In this document: one piece after another, positions 36,198 through 44,361 of the stretch
Layout of the letters: each line of letters begins with the position of its first letter
Numbering within the stretch: position 1 is the stretch's first letter
Origin: PALSA-612 sp963846915
GTDB taxonomy: Bacteria > Actinomycetota > Thermoleophilia > Gaiellales > Gaiellaceae
Length of the DNA: 64,000 nucleotides
Reading direction: 5' to 3'
Assembly: GCA_963846915.1 (NCBI GenBank)
Contig: CAWJXV010000005.1
Span: 124,001 to 188,000, forward strand
Notes under the pieces: generated by a model
Told to the model about the DNA's origin: nothing
Databases searched by the model: none
The model's input: the letters and a program-made list of their open reading frames with translations, nothing else
Translations under genes and position numbers: made by a program

Positions 36198-37802
36198 CTA
36201 GCGCTTGGGCTTCTTGTGGTGGTCGTCCGGGCCGGCCGGATCGGAGCCGCCGCCGCTCGACCCGTTGCTCGCGTTGGATCTCCCACCCGGGCTCGAGCCG
36301 CCGCTCGAACTCGTGCTCGAGGACGAGCTCGAGGACGACGTGGACGAGTCGGGAGACGCGGCCGAGGAGCCCGAGCTGAAGCCGGAGCCGGCGCCGTTGT
36401 CGGCGCCGTTCGCGGGCGTCGGCATCGAGGCCGCCGGCGCCTGCGACCCCGGCGCCAGGTCCGCCGGGTCGGTCGGGTGCCGGCCGCCGCTTCGGCGGCG
36501 CGGAGCGACCTTGGGCTTCGTCTTCGGCCTGGTCTTCGCCTTCGCCTTTGCGGTGGGCTTCGAGGACGGGCGCGTAGCCGGGGAGGAAGAGCGCGGCGGC
36601 GCCCCCACGGGCTGGGCAGCCGGGGCCGTGGCCGCCGCCGGGTGAGAAACCTGGCGGGGCGAGGAGGCGACGACGGGGGCTGCGGTCCGCGGCGTGTCCG
36701 TCGCTTCGGCGCCGGAGGGCGCGGTGGAACCGGTCGCGGCGACCTTCGCGGAGGCGGCCGCGGCCGCGTGCCTCTGTGCCGGGACGGCGTGAGTGGCATG
36801 GGCGTGTGTGCGGGCGTGGCCGGGCGTCCCGGCGTGGACGGCCGGGCCTGCGTGGCTCGCCACGCTGTGCGACGCGGCCGCCGACGCAAACGCCGACACC
36901 GTCGAGGCGGGTCGCGACGCAGATGCGCTCGCGGGCTGGACGAGCGCCGGAGCGGCCGCACGGCCCTCGATGTGATCGGCGGCCGGTCCGTGCATGATCG
37001 CGACAGGGATCGCGACCGAGGCGACCGCCGCGGTCGACGTGACCGCAGCCGCGACGTGCACCGCCGTCGGCGCCTGCGACAGCGCGCCGGCGAGGCGGGA
37101 GAACAGCTCAGTCGGCCAGAAGATCAGGCCCGCGAGCTTGCCGCGGCTCGAGCGCACGGCACGCGCGAGCGTAGAGCAGGAAGCGCAATGCCGGAGGTGC
37201 GTGCGCAGCGAGTGACGCTCGGACGCACTGATCATCCCCGCGAGCTGCTGCTCGACGAGCGCCTTCGTCTCGGCGCACTCGAACGGCTGCTCGCCGGCCT
37301 CGATCTCCTCGCGGAAGCTGACCCGGGCGCGCGTCAGGAGCGTCTCCGCGCCGGCGGCAGAGAGCTCCATGAGCTGACAGATCTCCGAGTGCGGCGCCCC
37401 GCGGAAGTCGCGCAGGATCAGTGCCGTTCGCTGGTTCGGGAGCATCCGCGCCAGCGCGCCGACGATGTCGTCGACGCTGGGCGCGTCGTCGCCGTTCGCT
37501 TCGGGGACGCGCTCGGGATCGAGCTCGACCTCGTCGGGACGCGCGGCGGCGGCGCGGCGGCGGCTGAAGCAGACGTTGCGGGTGATCGCCATCAGCCAGG
37601 CCCGCGGCTCTGCCGGCCGGGCCCCCTGACGAAGCGCGCGCAGCACGTTCACGAAGACGGTTTGCGACGCATCCTCGGCGTCGGCCGTGTTTCGGAGCAG
37701 GTAGGAGGCCAGGCGTTGCACCTCGCTCCTGTACGTGCTGTACAGCGCCTCGAAATCGCCCTCGTCTCCAGCATGCCCCTGTGTTTCGACGAACGAGGCC
37801 AC
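36198..37802 (-). CDS. ECF sigma factor fused to zinc-finger anti-sigma-like domain and low-complexity tail
   Basis: It encodes 534 residues from a GTG behind AGGAGG. Residues 15-85 are sigma region 2 (LYSTYRSEVQRLASYLLRNT...AEDASQTVFVNVLR) and 115-170 are region 4 (LPNQRTALILRDFRGAPHSE). A ZAS-like zinc motif follows (HSLRTHLRHCASCSTLARA, His-x3-Cys-x2-Cys), then a membrane helix near residues 250-270 (VAAAVTSTAAVASVAIPVAI). About 260 residues of Ala/Ser/Pro/Lys/His-rich sequence end in a poly-Ser stretch and DDHHKKPKR. It looks like a sigma factor that carries its own membrane-bound inhibitor, with the tail on the outer side. Confidence 0.8.
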   Translation of the reverse strand: MASFVETQGHAGDEGDFEALYSTYRSEVQRLASYLLRNTADAEDASQTVFVNVLRALRQGARPAEPRAWLMAITRNVCFSRRRAAAARPDEVELDPERVPEANGDDAPSVDDIVGALARMLPNQRTALILRDFRGAPHSEICQLMELSAAGAETLLTRARVSFREEIEAGEQPFECAETKALVEQQLAGMISASERHSLRTHLRHCASCSTLARAVRSSRGKLAGLIFWPTELFSRLAGALSQAPTAVHVAAAVTSTAAVASVAIPVAIMHGPAADHIEGRAAAPALVQPASASASRPASTVSAFASAAASHSVASHAGPAVHAGTPGHARTHAHATHAVPAQRHAAAAASAKVAATGSTAPSGAEATDTPRTAAPVVASSPRQVSHPAAATAPAAQPVGAPPRSSSPATRPSSKPTAKAKAKTRPKTKPKVAPRRRSGGRHPTDPADLAPGSQAPAASMPTPANGADNGAGSGFSSGSSAASPDSSTSSSSSSSSTSSSGGSSPGGRSNASNGSSGGGSDPAGPDDHHKKPKR

Positions 37803-37895
37803 CCGCCACCTCCTGCTTTCCCCCGGTTCCCTTGGGGTTGCACTCGGCGGCAGGCGGTTCGGCCCCGATCCCTCGATCGAGGGATCGGGTGGAGA

Positions 37896-38198
37896 CTAAC
37901 TCGGCGGAGCCGACTCTGCGGCCGCCTGCGACGGCTCCTCGGCGGCAGGCTGCTGCGGCTCGCTGCCGATCGAATCCAGGTCCGTCTTGGCCGCGCGGAC
38001 CCGGTCGATCGGGGCGGTCAGCTCGGCATGCGACAGCTCGCCGCGGCCGGCCAGCTCGAACGCCTTCTCACCGAGCTCGCCGTACGCCTGCTGGAGCGCG
38101 CGCTTCGCCTGCAGGCGGTCGAACTCCTCCTGCGCCTTCGTCGCCGCCTGCTCGGCGCCCGACTTGACGCCGGCCTTCACCTTGTCCAGGAAGCTCAT
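37896..38198 (-). CDS. Small helical protein of unknown function
   Basis: It encodes 100 residues starting MSFLDKVKAGVKSGAEQAAT with GGAAGGGAC upstream. The first 75 residues are charged and helical, likely coiled (QEEFDRLQAKRALQQAYGEL). The tail is Ala/Pro/Glu-rich. Proteins of this type, starting with an amphipathic FLDKVKAGVKSG helix, occur widely in actinobacteria without known function. It is divergent from glgC, with only 41 bp between the starts. Confidence 0.7.
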   Translation of the reverse strand: MSFLDKVKAGVKSGAEQAATKAQEEFDRLQAKRALQQAYGELGEKAFELAGRGELSHAELTAPIDRVRAAKTDLDSIGSEPQQPAAEEPSQAAAESAPPS

Positions 38199-38239
38199 GT
38201 CCGTCCCTTCCGGTCGATTGCCGCGTTTAATGTTGGCGC

Positions 38240-39475
38240 ATGTCGCTGCCCCGCGGATTTGCCATGGTGCTGGCCGGCGGGGAAGGCAAGCGCCTGATGC
38301 CGCTGACGGCGGACCGCGCGAAGCCGGCGGTCCCGTTCGGCGGCAACTTCCGACTCGTCGACTTCGCGCTCTCCAACCTCGTCAACGCCGGCCACCTGCG
38401 GATCGGCGTGCTCACCCAGTACAAGAGCCACAGTCTCGACCGGCACATCGCGACGAGCTGGCGTCTGTCGCCGCTCCTCGGGAACTACGTCACGCCGGTC
38501 CCCGCGCAGATGCGCCGCGGGCCGCGCTGGTTCGCCGGCTCGGCCGACGCGATCTACCAGAACATGAACCTGATCTCCGACGAGCGGCCGGACTATATCT
38601 GCGTCTTCGGCGCCGACCACATCTACCGCATGGACCCGCGGCAGATGATCGAGCAGCACCTCGAGTCCGGCGCCGGGGTGACCGTGGCCGGAATCCGGAT
38701 GCCGATCGAGCAGGCGGGCGAGTTCGGCGTCATCGAGCCGGCAGCCGACGGTCGCACGATCGCCGCCTTTCGCGAGAAGCCCTCCGACCCCGTCGGCCTG
38801 CAGGACGCGCCCGACCAGGTGCTGGCGTCGATGGGCAACTACGTCTTCACGACGGCCATGCTCGTGGAGGCCGTGAGCCTGGACGCCGAGATCGAGACGT
38901 CGAGGCACGACCTCGGCGGCGACATCATCCCGGGGCTCGTGGCGCGCGGCGAGGCCGCGGTGTGGGATTTCGCCGAGAGCAACGTGCCGGGCGTGGCCGA
39001 GCCCGAGCATGGGTACTGGCGCGACGTCGGGACCCTCGATGCCTACTACGACGCGCACATGGACCTGATCTCCGTCGTTCCGGTCTTCAACCTCTACAAC
39101 GAGCTGTGGCCGATCCTGACCTGGCCCGAGCCGCTGCCGCCCGCGAAGTTCGTGCTCGAGGAGCCCGGCCGGACGGGCATGGCGGTCGATTCGATGGTCT
39201 GTGCGGGCGTGGTCGTGTCAGGCGGCGTCGTCCGCAAGTCGATCCTGTCGCCGCGCGTGCACGTCCACTCGCGCGCGCTCGTCGAGCGCTCCGTGCTGAT
39301 GCACGACGTCGACATCGGCCGCGGGGCAATCGTGCGCAATGCGATCCTGGACAAGAACGTGCAGGTCGCCGAGGGAGCCGAGATCGGCGTCGACCCGGAG
39401 GCCGACCGTGCGCGCTTCGTCGTCTCCGATGGCGGCGTCGTGGTGATCGGCAAGGGGGCGAAAGTTGCCGCCTGA
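38240..39475 (+). CDS. glgC: Glucose-1-phosphate adenylyltransferase (ADP-glucose pyrophosphorylase)
   Basis: It encodes 411 residues and makes ADP-glucose from glucose-1-phosphate and ATP. The nucleotidyl-transferase signature is VLAGGEGKRLMPLTADRAKP, the substrate loop is GSADAIYQNMNL, the catalytic region is FGADHIYRMD, and the YWRDVGTLDAYYDAHMDL segment leads to a C-terminal left-handed beta-helix. A TTTAAT box (38226-38231) lies only 9 nt before the ATG, and no ribosome site is visible, so the transcript may be leaderless. The stop overlaps the TTG start of the glycogen/maltose-phosphate synthase gene. Confidence 0.95.
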   Translation: MSLPRGFAMVLAGGEGKRLMPLTADRAKPAVPFGGNFRLVDFALSNLVNAGHLRIGVLTQYKSHSLDRHIATSWRLSPLLGNYVTPVPAQMRRGPRWFAGSADAIYQNMNLISDERPDYICVFGADHIYRMDPRQMIEQHLESGAGVTVAGIRMPIEQAGEFGVIEPAADGRTIAAFREKPSDPVGLQDAPDQVLASMGNYVFTTAMLVEAVSLDAEIETSRHDLGGDIIPGLVARGEAAVWDFAESNVPGVAEPEHGYWRDVGTLDAYYDAHMDLISVVPVFNLYNELWPILTWPEPLPPAKFVLEEPGRTGMAVDSMVCAGVVVSGGVVRKSILSPRVHVHSRALVERSVLMHDVDIGRGAIVRNAILDKNVQVAEGAEIGVDPEADRARFVVSDGGVVVIGKGAKVAA

Positions 39476-40691
39476 CGGCAAGGATCTCCACGTCTCGCTG
39501 CTGACCCGCGAGTACCCGCCCGAGGTGTACGGGGGCGCGGGCGTGCATGTCGAGTACCTGGCCCGTGAGCTCGCGCGGCTCGCCGACGTGACCGTCCACT
39601 GCTGGGGAGCAGAGCGACCGGCCGGAGGGCCCGGCGAGCCGAAGGTCGTCGCCCATCGCGCCTGGGACGCGCTCGCGGGCGAGTCGCAGCACCTCGCGGC
39701 GCTGCAGGCAATGTCGATCGACCTGGAGATGGCCGCCGGCGTCGAGGGCTCCTCGCTCGTCCACTCGCACACGTGGTACGCGCAGTTCGGCGGCCACCTG
39801 GCCAAGCTGATGTACGAGATCCCGGCCGTCTGCACGGTCCACTCGCTGGAGCCGATGCGGCCGTGGAAGGAGGAGCAGCTGGGCGGCGGTTACGCCGTCT
39901 CGTCGTTCTGCGAGCGGACCGCCCTCGAGGCCGCGGACGCGATCGTCGCCGTCTCGTCGGAGATGCGGCGCGACGTGCTCACCTGCTACCCGGCGATCGA
40001 CCCCGACCGCGTGCGCGTGATCTACAACGGCATCGACACGGAGGAGTACCGGCCCGGCCCCGGTACCGACGTCCTCGAGCGCTACGGCGTCGATCCCTCG
40101 CGTCCGTCGGTCGTCTTCGTCGGCAGGATCACGCGCCAGAAGGGCCTGACGTATCTGTGCGACGCCGCGCTGCAGATCGACCCGGCCGCCCAGCTCGTGC
40201 TCTGCGCGGGCGCGCCGGACACGCCGGAGATCGGCGACGAGATCGCGGCCAAGGTCGATCGCGTGCGGACCGAGCGCGGGAACGTGATCTGGCTCGAGCA
40301 GATGCTCGCGAAGGCCGAGGTGATCCAGCTGCTCTCGTATGCGACTGTCTTCGTCTGCCCGTCGATCTACGAGCCGCTCGGCATCGTGAACCTCGAGGCG
40401 ATGGCGTGCGAGACCGCCGTCGTCGCCACGCGCACCGGCGGGATCCCTGAGGTCGTCGACGACGGCGTCACCGGGCTGCTCGTCCCGTTCGAGCCGCGCG
40501 ACGACGGATCGCGGGCGCCGGTCGACCCGGAGCGGTTCGCGACGGACATCGCCGGACGCGTCAACGAGCTGGTCGGCGATCCGGCGCGGGCAGCGGAGAT
40601 GGGCCGGGCGGGCCGGCGCCGCGCGGTCGAGCATTTCTCCTGGAGCGCGATCGCCGAGCAGACGGTCGAGCTGTACCGCTCGCTGCTCTGA
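39465..40691 (+). CDS. glgM: GlgA/GlgM-type GT4 (ADP-glucose glycosyltransferase)
   Basis: It encodes about 408 residues from a TTG at 39465, inside the glgC end. It is a GT4 family enzyme with the N-terminal signature LLTREYPPEVYGGAGVHVEY, typical of actinobacterial GlgM. GlgM joins ADP-glucose and glucose-1-phosphate into maltose-1-phosphate. The C-terminal nucleotide site is FVGRITRQKGLTYL, with the E-x7-E motif in PSIYEPLGIVNLEAMACETA. The presence of glgE downstream favours the GlgM reaction over classical glycogen synthase, though this is inference. A palindromic hairpin covers its stop. Confidence 0.88.
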   Translation: MPPDGKDLHVSLLTREYPPEVYGGAGVHVEYLARELARLADVTVHCWGAERPAGGPGEPKVVAHRAWDALAGESQHLAALQAMSIDLEMAAGVEGSSLVHSHTWYAQFGGHLAKLMYEIPAVCTVHSLEPMRPWKEEQLGGGYAVSSFCERTALEAADAIVAVSSEMRRDVLTCYPAIDPDRVRVIYNGIDTEEYRPGPGTDVLERYGVDPSRPSVVFVGRITRQKGLTYLCDAALQIDPAAQLVLCAGAPDTPEIGDEIAAKVDRVRTERGNVIWLEQMLAKAEVIQLLSYATVFVCPSIYEPLGIVNLEAMACETAVVATRTGGIPEVVDDGVTGLLVPFEPRDDGSRAPVDPERFATDIAGRVNELVGDPARAAEMGRAGRRRAVEHFSWSAIAEQTVELYRSLL

Positions 40692-40716
40692 CCAAGCAAC
40701 ACAGTGTTGCTTAGTC
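40690..40716. repeat. 27-bp palindromic element between convergent genes
   Basis: GACCAAGCAACAC and GTGTTGCTTAGTC flank a single A, with one mismatch. It overlaps the TGA of glgM and the TAA of the convergent YCII gene, so it could be a two-way terminator. The sequence closely matches a palindrome inside selA (50576-50598), suggesting a dispersed palindromic repeat family. Confidence 0.7.
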
Positions 40717-41001
40717 GGCGCGGAGGCGGATCGTCCACGGCTCGACCGTGTCGACCCTGAGGTGCGTCCCGTGCCACGGATCTCGCGCGAGCGTGGCGCG
40801 GACGGCGCCGTCGGACTCCGCCTCGACGGCCATCACCACGCGGTGCTCGTCGGCGAGTGGCCCGCCGAGCACGACGAAGCCCGAGCGGGCGAGCCCGTCC
40901 ATGAACGCGGCGTGCTCGGGCCAGCCGGACTGCTCCTCGAGCGGCCGCGCCGGATCCCACTCCGGTCCCGACCTCCGCAGCACGACGTGGAACGTCGCCA
41001 C
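40711..41001 (-). CDS. YCII-related protein
   Basis: It encodes 96 residues. It has the YCII/dimeric alpha-beta barrel pattern: FHVVLRRSGPEWDPARPLEE, HAAFMDGLARSGFVVLGGPL, and the conserved DP in LARDPWHGTHLRVDTVEPWT. The exact activity of this family is unsettled; it is a small cytosolic enzyme-like fold. It is convergent with glgM, sharing the palindromic element at its 3' end. The 268 nt upstream of it (41002-41269) holds no clear gene. Confidence 0.8.
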   Translation of the reverse strand: MATFHVVLRRSGPEWDPARPLEEQSGWPEHAAFMDGLARSGFVVLGGPLADEHRVVMAVEAESDGAVRATLARDPWHGTHLRVDTVEPWTIRLRAD

Positions 41002-41269
41002 GCCCGACTTCTAGCAGCCGCGGCGCTCGCGGCGGCTCCGCGGCGGGCGCCGTCGGAGGGACAGTCCCTGAACGGGAGGCGCACGGAATCGTCGCGGAAT
41101 GCGCAAAGCGCCTGCAAAGAAGCGGTGCGGCTGCAGCTACGGCGTACGGGGTGAAGGAGCGCGAACTCTCCGGGGAGCTGGGGATCGACCTCGGCGACGA
41201 ACGCGCCGCCGCCCGGACCGATCTCCGGCAGGGGAATAGGACTTCGTCAGCGGCGCCGCGTCCGCACGC

Positions 41270-42475
41270 TTATGACGTCCTCCGCGCCGCCAGCGTCTCC
41301 TCGCGGAGCCGCGCCGCGAGCCCGGGCGTCAGCTGGCCCGGCTCGAGCCGCCATCTCCAGTTGCGAGGATCCGTCGTTCCCGGTCGGTTCATGCGCGCCG
41401 TGTTGTCGAGGCCGAGCACGTCCTGCGCGGGGACGATCGAGATCGCAGCCGGCGAGGTCAGCGCCAGGCGGATCAGGCTCCAGTGCGGCTCGGCCGGGTC
41501 GAGCCCGGCCAGCGCGCGGCGCCGCGGCGTGAGCGACTCCCACCAGCCGACCGCGGTCGGCATGTCGTGCGTGCCCGTGTAGACGACGAGGTTCCGCCGG
41601 TGGTTCTCCAGCCGGTGCGGATTGCGCCGGCCCCCGCGGAGCATGAACTGGAGCACCGCCATCCCCGGAAGGCCGAGCTCGTTGCGCAGAGCCACGACCG
41701 CCGGTGTGACCGTTCCCAGGTCCTCGACGATCAGCGGCAGCGGCCCGACGGCGCGCTCGATCGCGCGAAACAGCTCGGCGCCGGGCCCACGCCGCCAGCG
41801 TCCAGACCGCGCAGTCCCTCTTCCGCTGCGCACGGACCAGTACGAGACGAAGCCGCGGAAGTGGTCGACGCGGGACAGGTCGAACAGCGCAGCCGTCCGC
41901 CGCACGCGGTCGGTCCACCAGCGGTACCCGTCGTCCCGAACCGCCGCCCAGTCGTAGACCGGGTTCCCCCACAGCTGGCCGGCCGCGCTCAGGGCGTCGG
42001 GCGGCGCGCCCGCGACGACGCCGCGCTGGAAGAGCTCGGGGTGGGCGAGATGGTCGGCGCTTCCCGGCGCCACGTAGATGGGCAGGTCGCCGATCAGCCG
42101 CACGCCCCGCTCAGACGCATAGGCCCGCAGCGCGCTCCACTCGCGGTCGAAGCGCACCTGGTTCTCGACCGCGCCTGGGCCGCCGAACCGCTCCCAGTCG
42201 CCGATCCAGGCGACCTCGCGCTCCCGAAACGCTGCCTCCTCGCGCGCGCTCACCGGCGCGCGGGGCTCCGCGAGCAGCCCCGGCCACGCGGCGAACGCAG
42301 ACGAGGCCATGTACGGCGAGCCGATCCGGTCGGGCGGCCCGAGCGGGAGCACCTGCCACCACGTCTGGCCGGCCGCCTGCAGCCAATCCACGAACAGGCG
42401 CGCCTCCCGCCCCAGCCGGCCGCCCGGAAGCGAGGTGACGTGCAGCAGGATTCCGCTCGAGCGGGGAAGATTCAT
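41270..42475 (-). CDS. malQ: 4-alpha-glucanotransferase
   Basis: It encodes 401 residues of the GH77 family. It starts MNLPRSSGILLHVTSLPGG; SSGILLH.TSLPG is the family opening. The catalytic Asp nucleophile is in FDLSRVDHFRGF, the acid Glu in PLIVEDLGTV, and the third Asp in VYTGTHDMPT. It shuffles maltodextrin chains, linking maltose/glucose use to the glycogen route. At 401 residues it is shorter than the usual 500 or so, lacking some insertions, but the core motifs are intact. It is divergent from glgE, with 59 bp between the starts. Confidence 0.92.
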   Translation of the reverse strand: MNLPRSSGILLHVTSLPGGRLGREARLFVDWLQAAGQTWWQVLPLGPPDRIGSPYMASSAFAAWPGLLAEPRAPVSAREEAAFREREVAWIGDWERFGGPGAVENQVRFDREWSALRAYASERGVRLIGDLPIYVAPGSADHLAHPELFQRGVVAGAPPDALSAAGQLWGNPVYDWAAVRDDGYRWWTDRVRRTAALFDLSRVDHFRGFVSYWSVRSGRGTARSGRWRRGPGAELFRAIERAVGPLPLIVEDLGTVTPAVVALRNELGLPGMAVLQFMLRGGRRNPHRLENHRRNLVVYTGTHDMPTAVGWWESLTPRRRALAGLDPAEPHWSLIRLALTSPAAISIVPAQDVLGLDNTARMNRPGTTDPRNWRWRLEPGQLTPGLAARLREETLAARRTS

Positions 42476-42534
42476 CGACCCGGCCGCACGAGCGCGTGCA
42501 TGACTCGAGCCGGGTCGCGGTACCGAGACATCCG

Positions 42535-44361
42535 ATGACCAGTCTTCCGAAGACGCGGACGAGAATCCAGGTACAGCGCGTCTGGCCGATGCTCGACTGC
42601 GGCCGCTACCCGGTCAAGCGCACCGTCGGCGACGAGGTCGACGTCTGGGCCGACGTCTTCAGCGACGGGCACGACGTCCTGCGCGCGGTCGTCCGCTATC
42701 GCCCGCCAGGGGCGCGGCGCTGGGGCGAGGCGCCGATGGAGCCGATCGGCAACGACCGCTGGCACGGGACCTTCCCGGTCGAGGCGCTCGGCCGCTGGCA
42801 GTACACGATCACGGCCTGGATCGACCGCTGGGCCTCCTGGCGCTGGGAGATCGACCGCAAGCTCGAGGGCGGGCAGAAGGACCTCTCCAGCGAGCTGCTG
42901 GAGGGTGCTGCACTGGCGGGCGTCGAGACGCTGACCCTCGAGGACGCGCTCGACCCCGCGCTCGCGCCGAAGCTCGGTCGGGAAGGCGAGACGACGGCGC
43001 TGCCGCTCGAGGTGATCGTCGACCGCGAGCGTGCGCGCTTCGGAAGCTGGTACGAGCTCTTTCCGCGCTCGTGGGGAGGCTTCGCGGGGGTCGAGGCGCA
43101 ATTGCCTCGCCTCGCCGAGCTCGGGTTCGACGTGATCTACCTGCCGCCGATCCACCCGATCGGCCGCACGCACCGGAAGGGCCGGAACAACAGCCTGGAA
43201 GCCAGGCCCGACGATCCGGGCAGCCCGTGGGCGATCGGCGGCCCCGAAGGCGGGCACACGGCCGTCAACCCGGAGCTCGGCTCCCTCGCCGACTTCGACC
43301 GGCTCGTGAAACGCGCCCAGGAGCTCGACATCGAGATCGCGCTCGACTTTGCGATCCAGTGCTCGCCCGACCATCCCTGGCTCGACGAGCATCCGGACTG
43401 GTTCCACCGCCGCCCGGACGGGACGCTCAAGTACGCCGAGAACCCGCCCAAGCGCTACCAGGACATCTACAACGTCAACTTCGAGTCCGACGACTGGGAG
43501 AGCCTCTGGCGGGCGCTCCGCGATGTCGTCCTCTTCTGGGTCGGCCACGGCGTCAGGGCCTTCCGCGTCGACAACCCGCACACGAAGCCGGTCGCCTTCT
43601 GGGAGTGGCTGATCCGCGAGGTGCAGGCGGCCCACCCCGACGTGATCTTCCTGTCCGAGGCGTTCACGCGGCCGGCGATGATGTCCACCCTCGCCAAGCT
43701 CGGCTTCAGCCAGTCCTACACGTACTTCACCTGGAGGAACACGAAGGCCGAGCTGGTCGAGTTCATGACCAGCCTGACGACGAGCGAGTGGCCCCAGTTC
43801 TACCGGCCGAACCTCTTCGCCAACACGCCCGACATCCTCCACGCCTACCTGCAGAGGGGCGGTCGGCCCGCGTTCGAGGCGCGCCTCGTCCTGGCCGCGA
43901 CACTGTCGCCGGCCTACGGCATCTACTCCGGCTTCGAGAGCTGCGAGAACGTCCCCGTGCACGACGGCAGCGAGGAATACCTGAACTCCGAGAAGTACGA
44001 GGCCCGCGCGCGCGCGCTCGACGGCTCGCTGCTCCCGCTCGTCGCCCGGCTGAACGAGGCGCGGCGCGCGAACCCGGCTCTCCAGCGGCTCGACAACCTG
44101 ACCTTCGTCGAGACCGAGAGCGCCGAGCTCCTGGGGTACGTGAAGCGCCACGACCGCAACACGATCCTCTGCGTCGTCAACCTGGACGCAGCCCAGCCCC
44201 GGGAGGGTGTCGCGATCGTCCCGGCCGCCATGGGCCTGCCGCCGACCTTCCGCGTCCGCGACCTGCTCGACGGCGCGCTCTACACCTGGCACGTGGGCCG
44301 GAACTACGTGCGGCTCGAGCCGGGCACGCGGCAGGCGCACGTCCTGCGGGTGGAGGCATGA
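42535..44361 (+). CDS. glgE: Alpha-1,4-glucan:maltose-1-phosphate maltosyltransferase
   Basis: It encodes 608 residues from the ATG at 42535. GlgE (GH13_3) adds maltose from maltose-1-phosphate to the end of a glucan. The N-terminal beta domain begins IQVQRVWPMLDCGRYPVKRT, with WYELFPRSWG marking the barrel. The nucleophile Asp346 is in FRVDNPHTKP, the acid/base Glu375 in FLSEAFTRP, and the third Asp433 in FANTPDIL. The phosphate-binding Lys region is KYAENPPKRYQDIYNVNF. It overlaps glgB (ATGA), so it is co-translated with the branching enzyme. Confidence 0.95.
   Translation: MTSLPKTRTRIQVQRVWPMLDCGRYPVKRTVGDEVDVWADVFSDGHDVLRAVVRYRPPGARRWGEAPMEPIGNDRWHGTFPVEALGRWQYTITAWIDRWASWRWEIDRKLEGGQKDLSSELLEGAALAGVETLTLEDALDPALAPKLGREGETTALPLEVIVDRERARFGSWYELFPRSWGGFAGVEAQLPRLAELGFDVIYLPPIHPIGRTHRKGRNNSLEARPDDPGSPWAIGGPEGGHTAVNPELGSLADFDRLVKRAQELDIEIALDFAIQCSPDHPWLDEHPDWFHRRPDGTLKYAENPPKRYQDIYNVNFESDDWESLWRALRDVVLFWVGHGVRAFRVDNPHTKPVAFWEWLIREVQAAHPDVIFLSEAFTRPAMMSTLAKLGFSQSYTYFTWRNTKAELVEFMTSLTTSEWPQFYRPNLFANTPDILHAYLQRGGRPAFEARLVLAATLSPAYGIYSGFESCENVPVHDGSEEYLNSEKYEARARALDGSLLPLVARLNEARRANPALQRLDNLTFVETESAELLGYVKRHDRNTILCVVNLDAAQPREGVAIVPAAMGLPPTFRVRDLLDGALYTWHVGRNYVRLEPGTRQAHVLRVEA

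Noticed and set aside
41151..41582. A 143-codon plus-strand frame starting GTG at 41151
   Set aside because: Most of it is antisense to malQ and the first part shows no family pattern.
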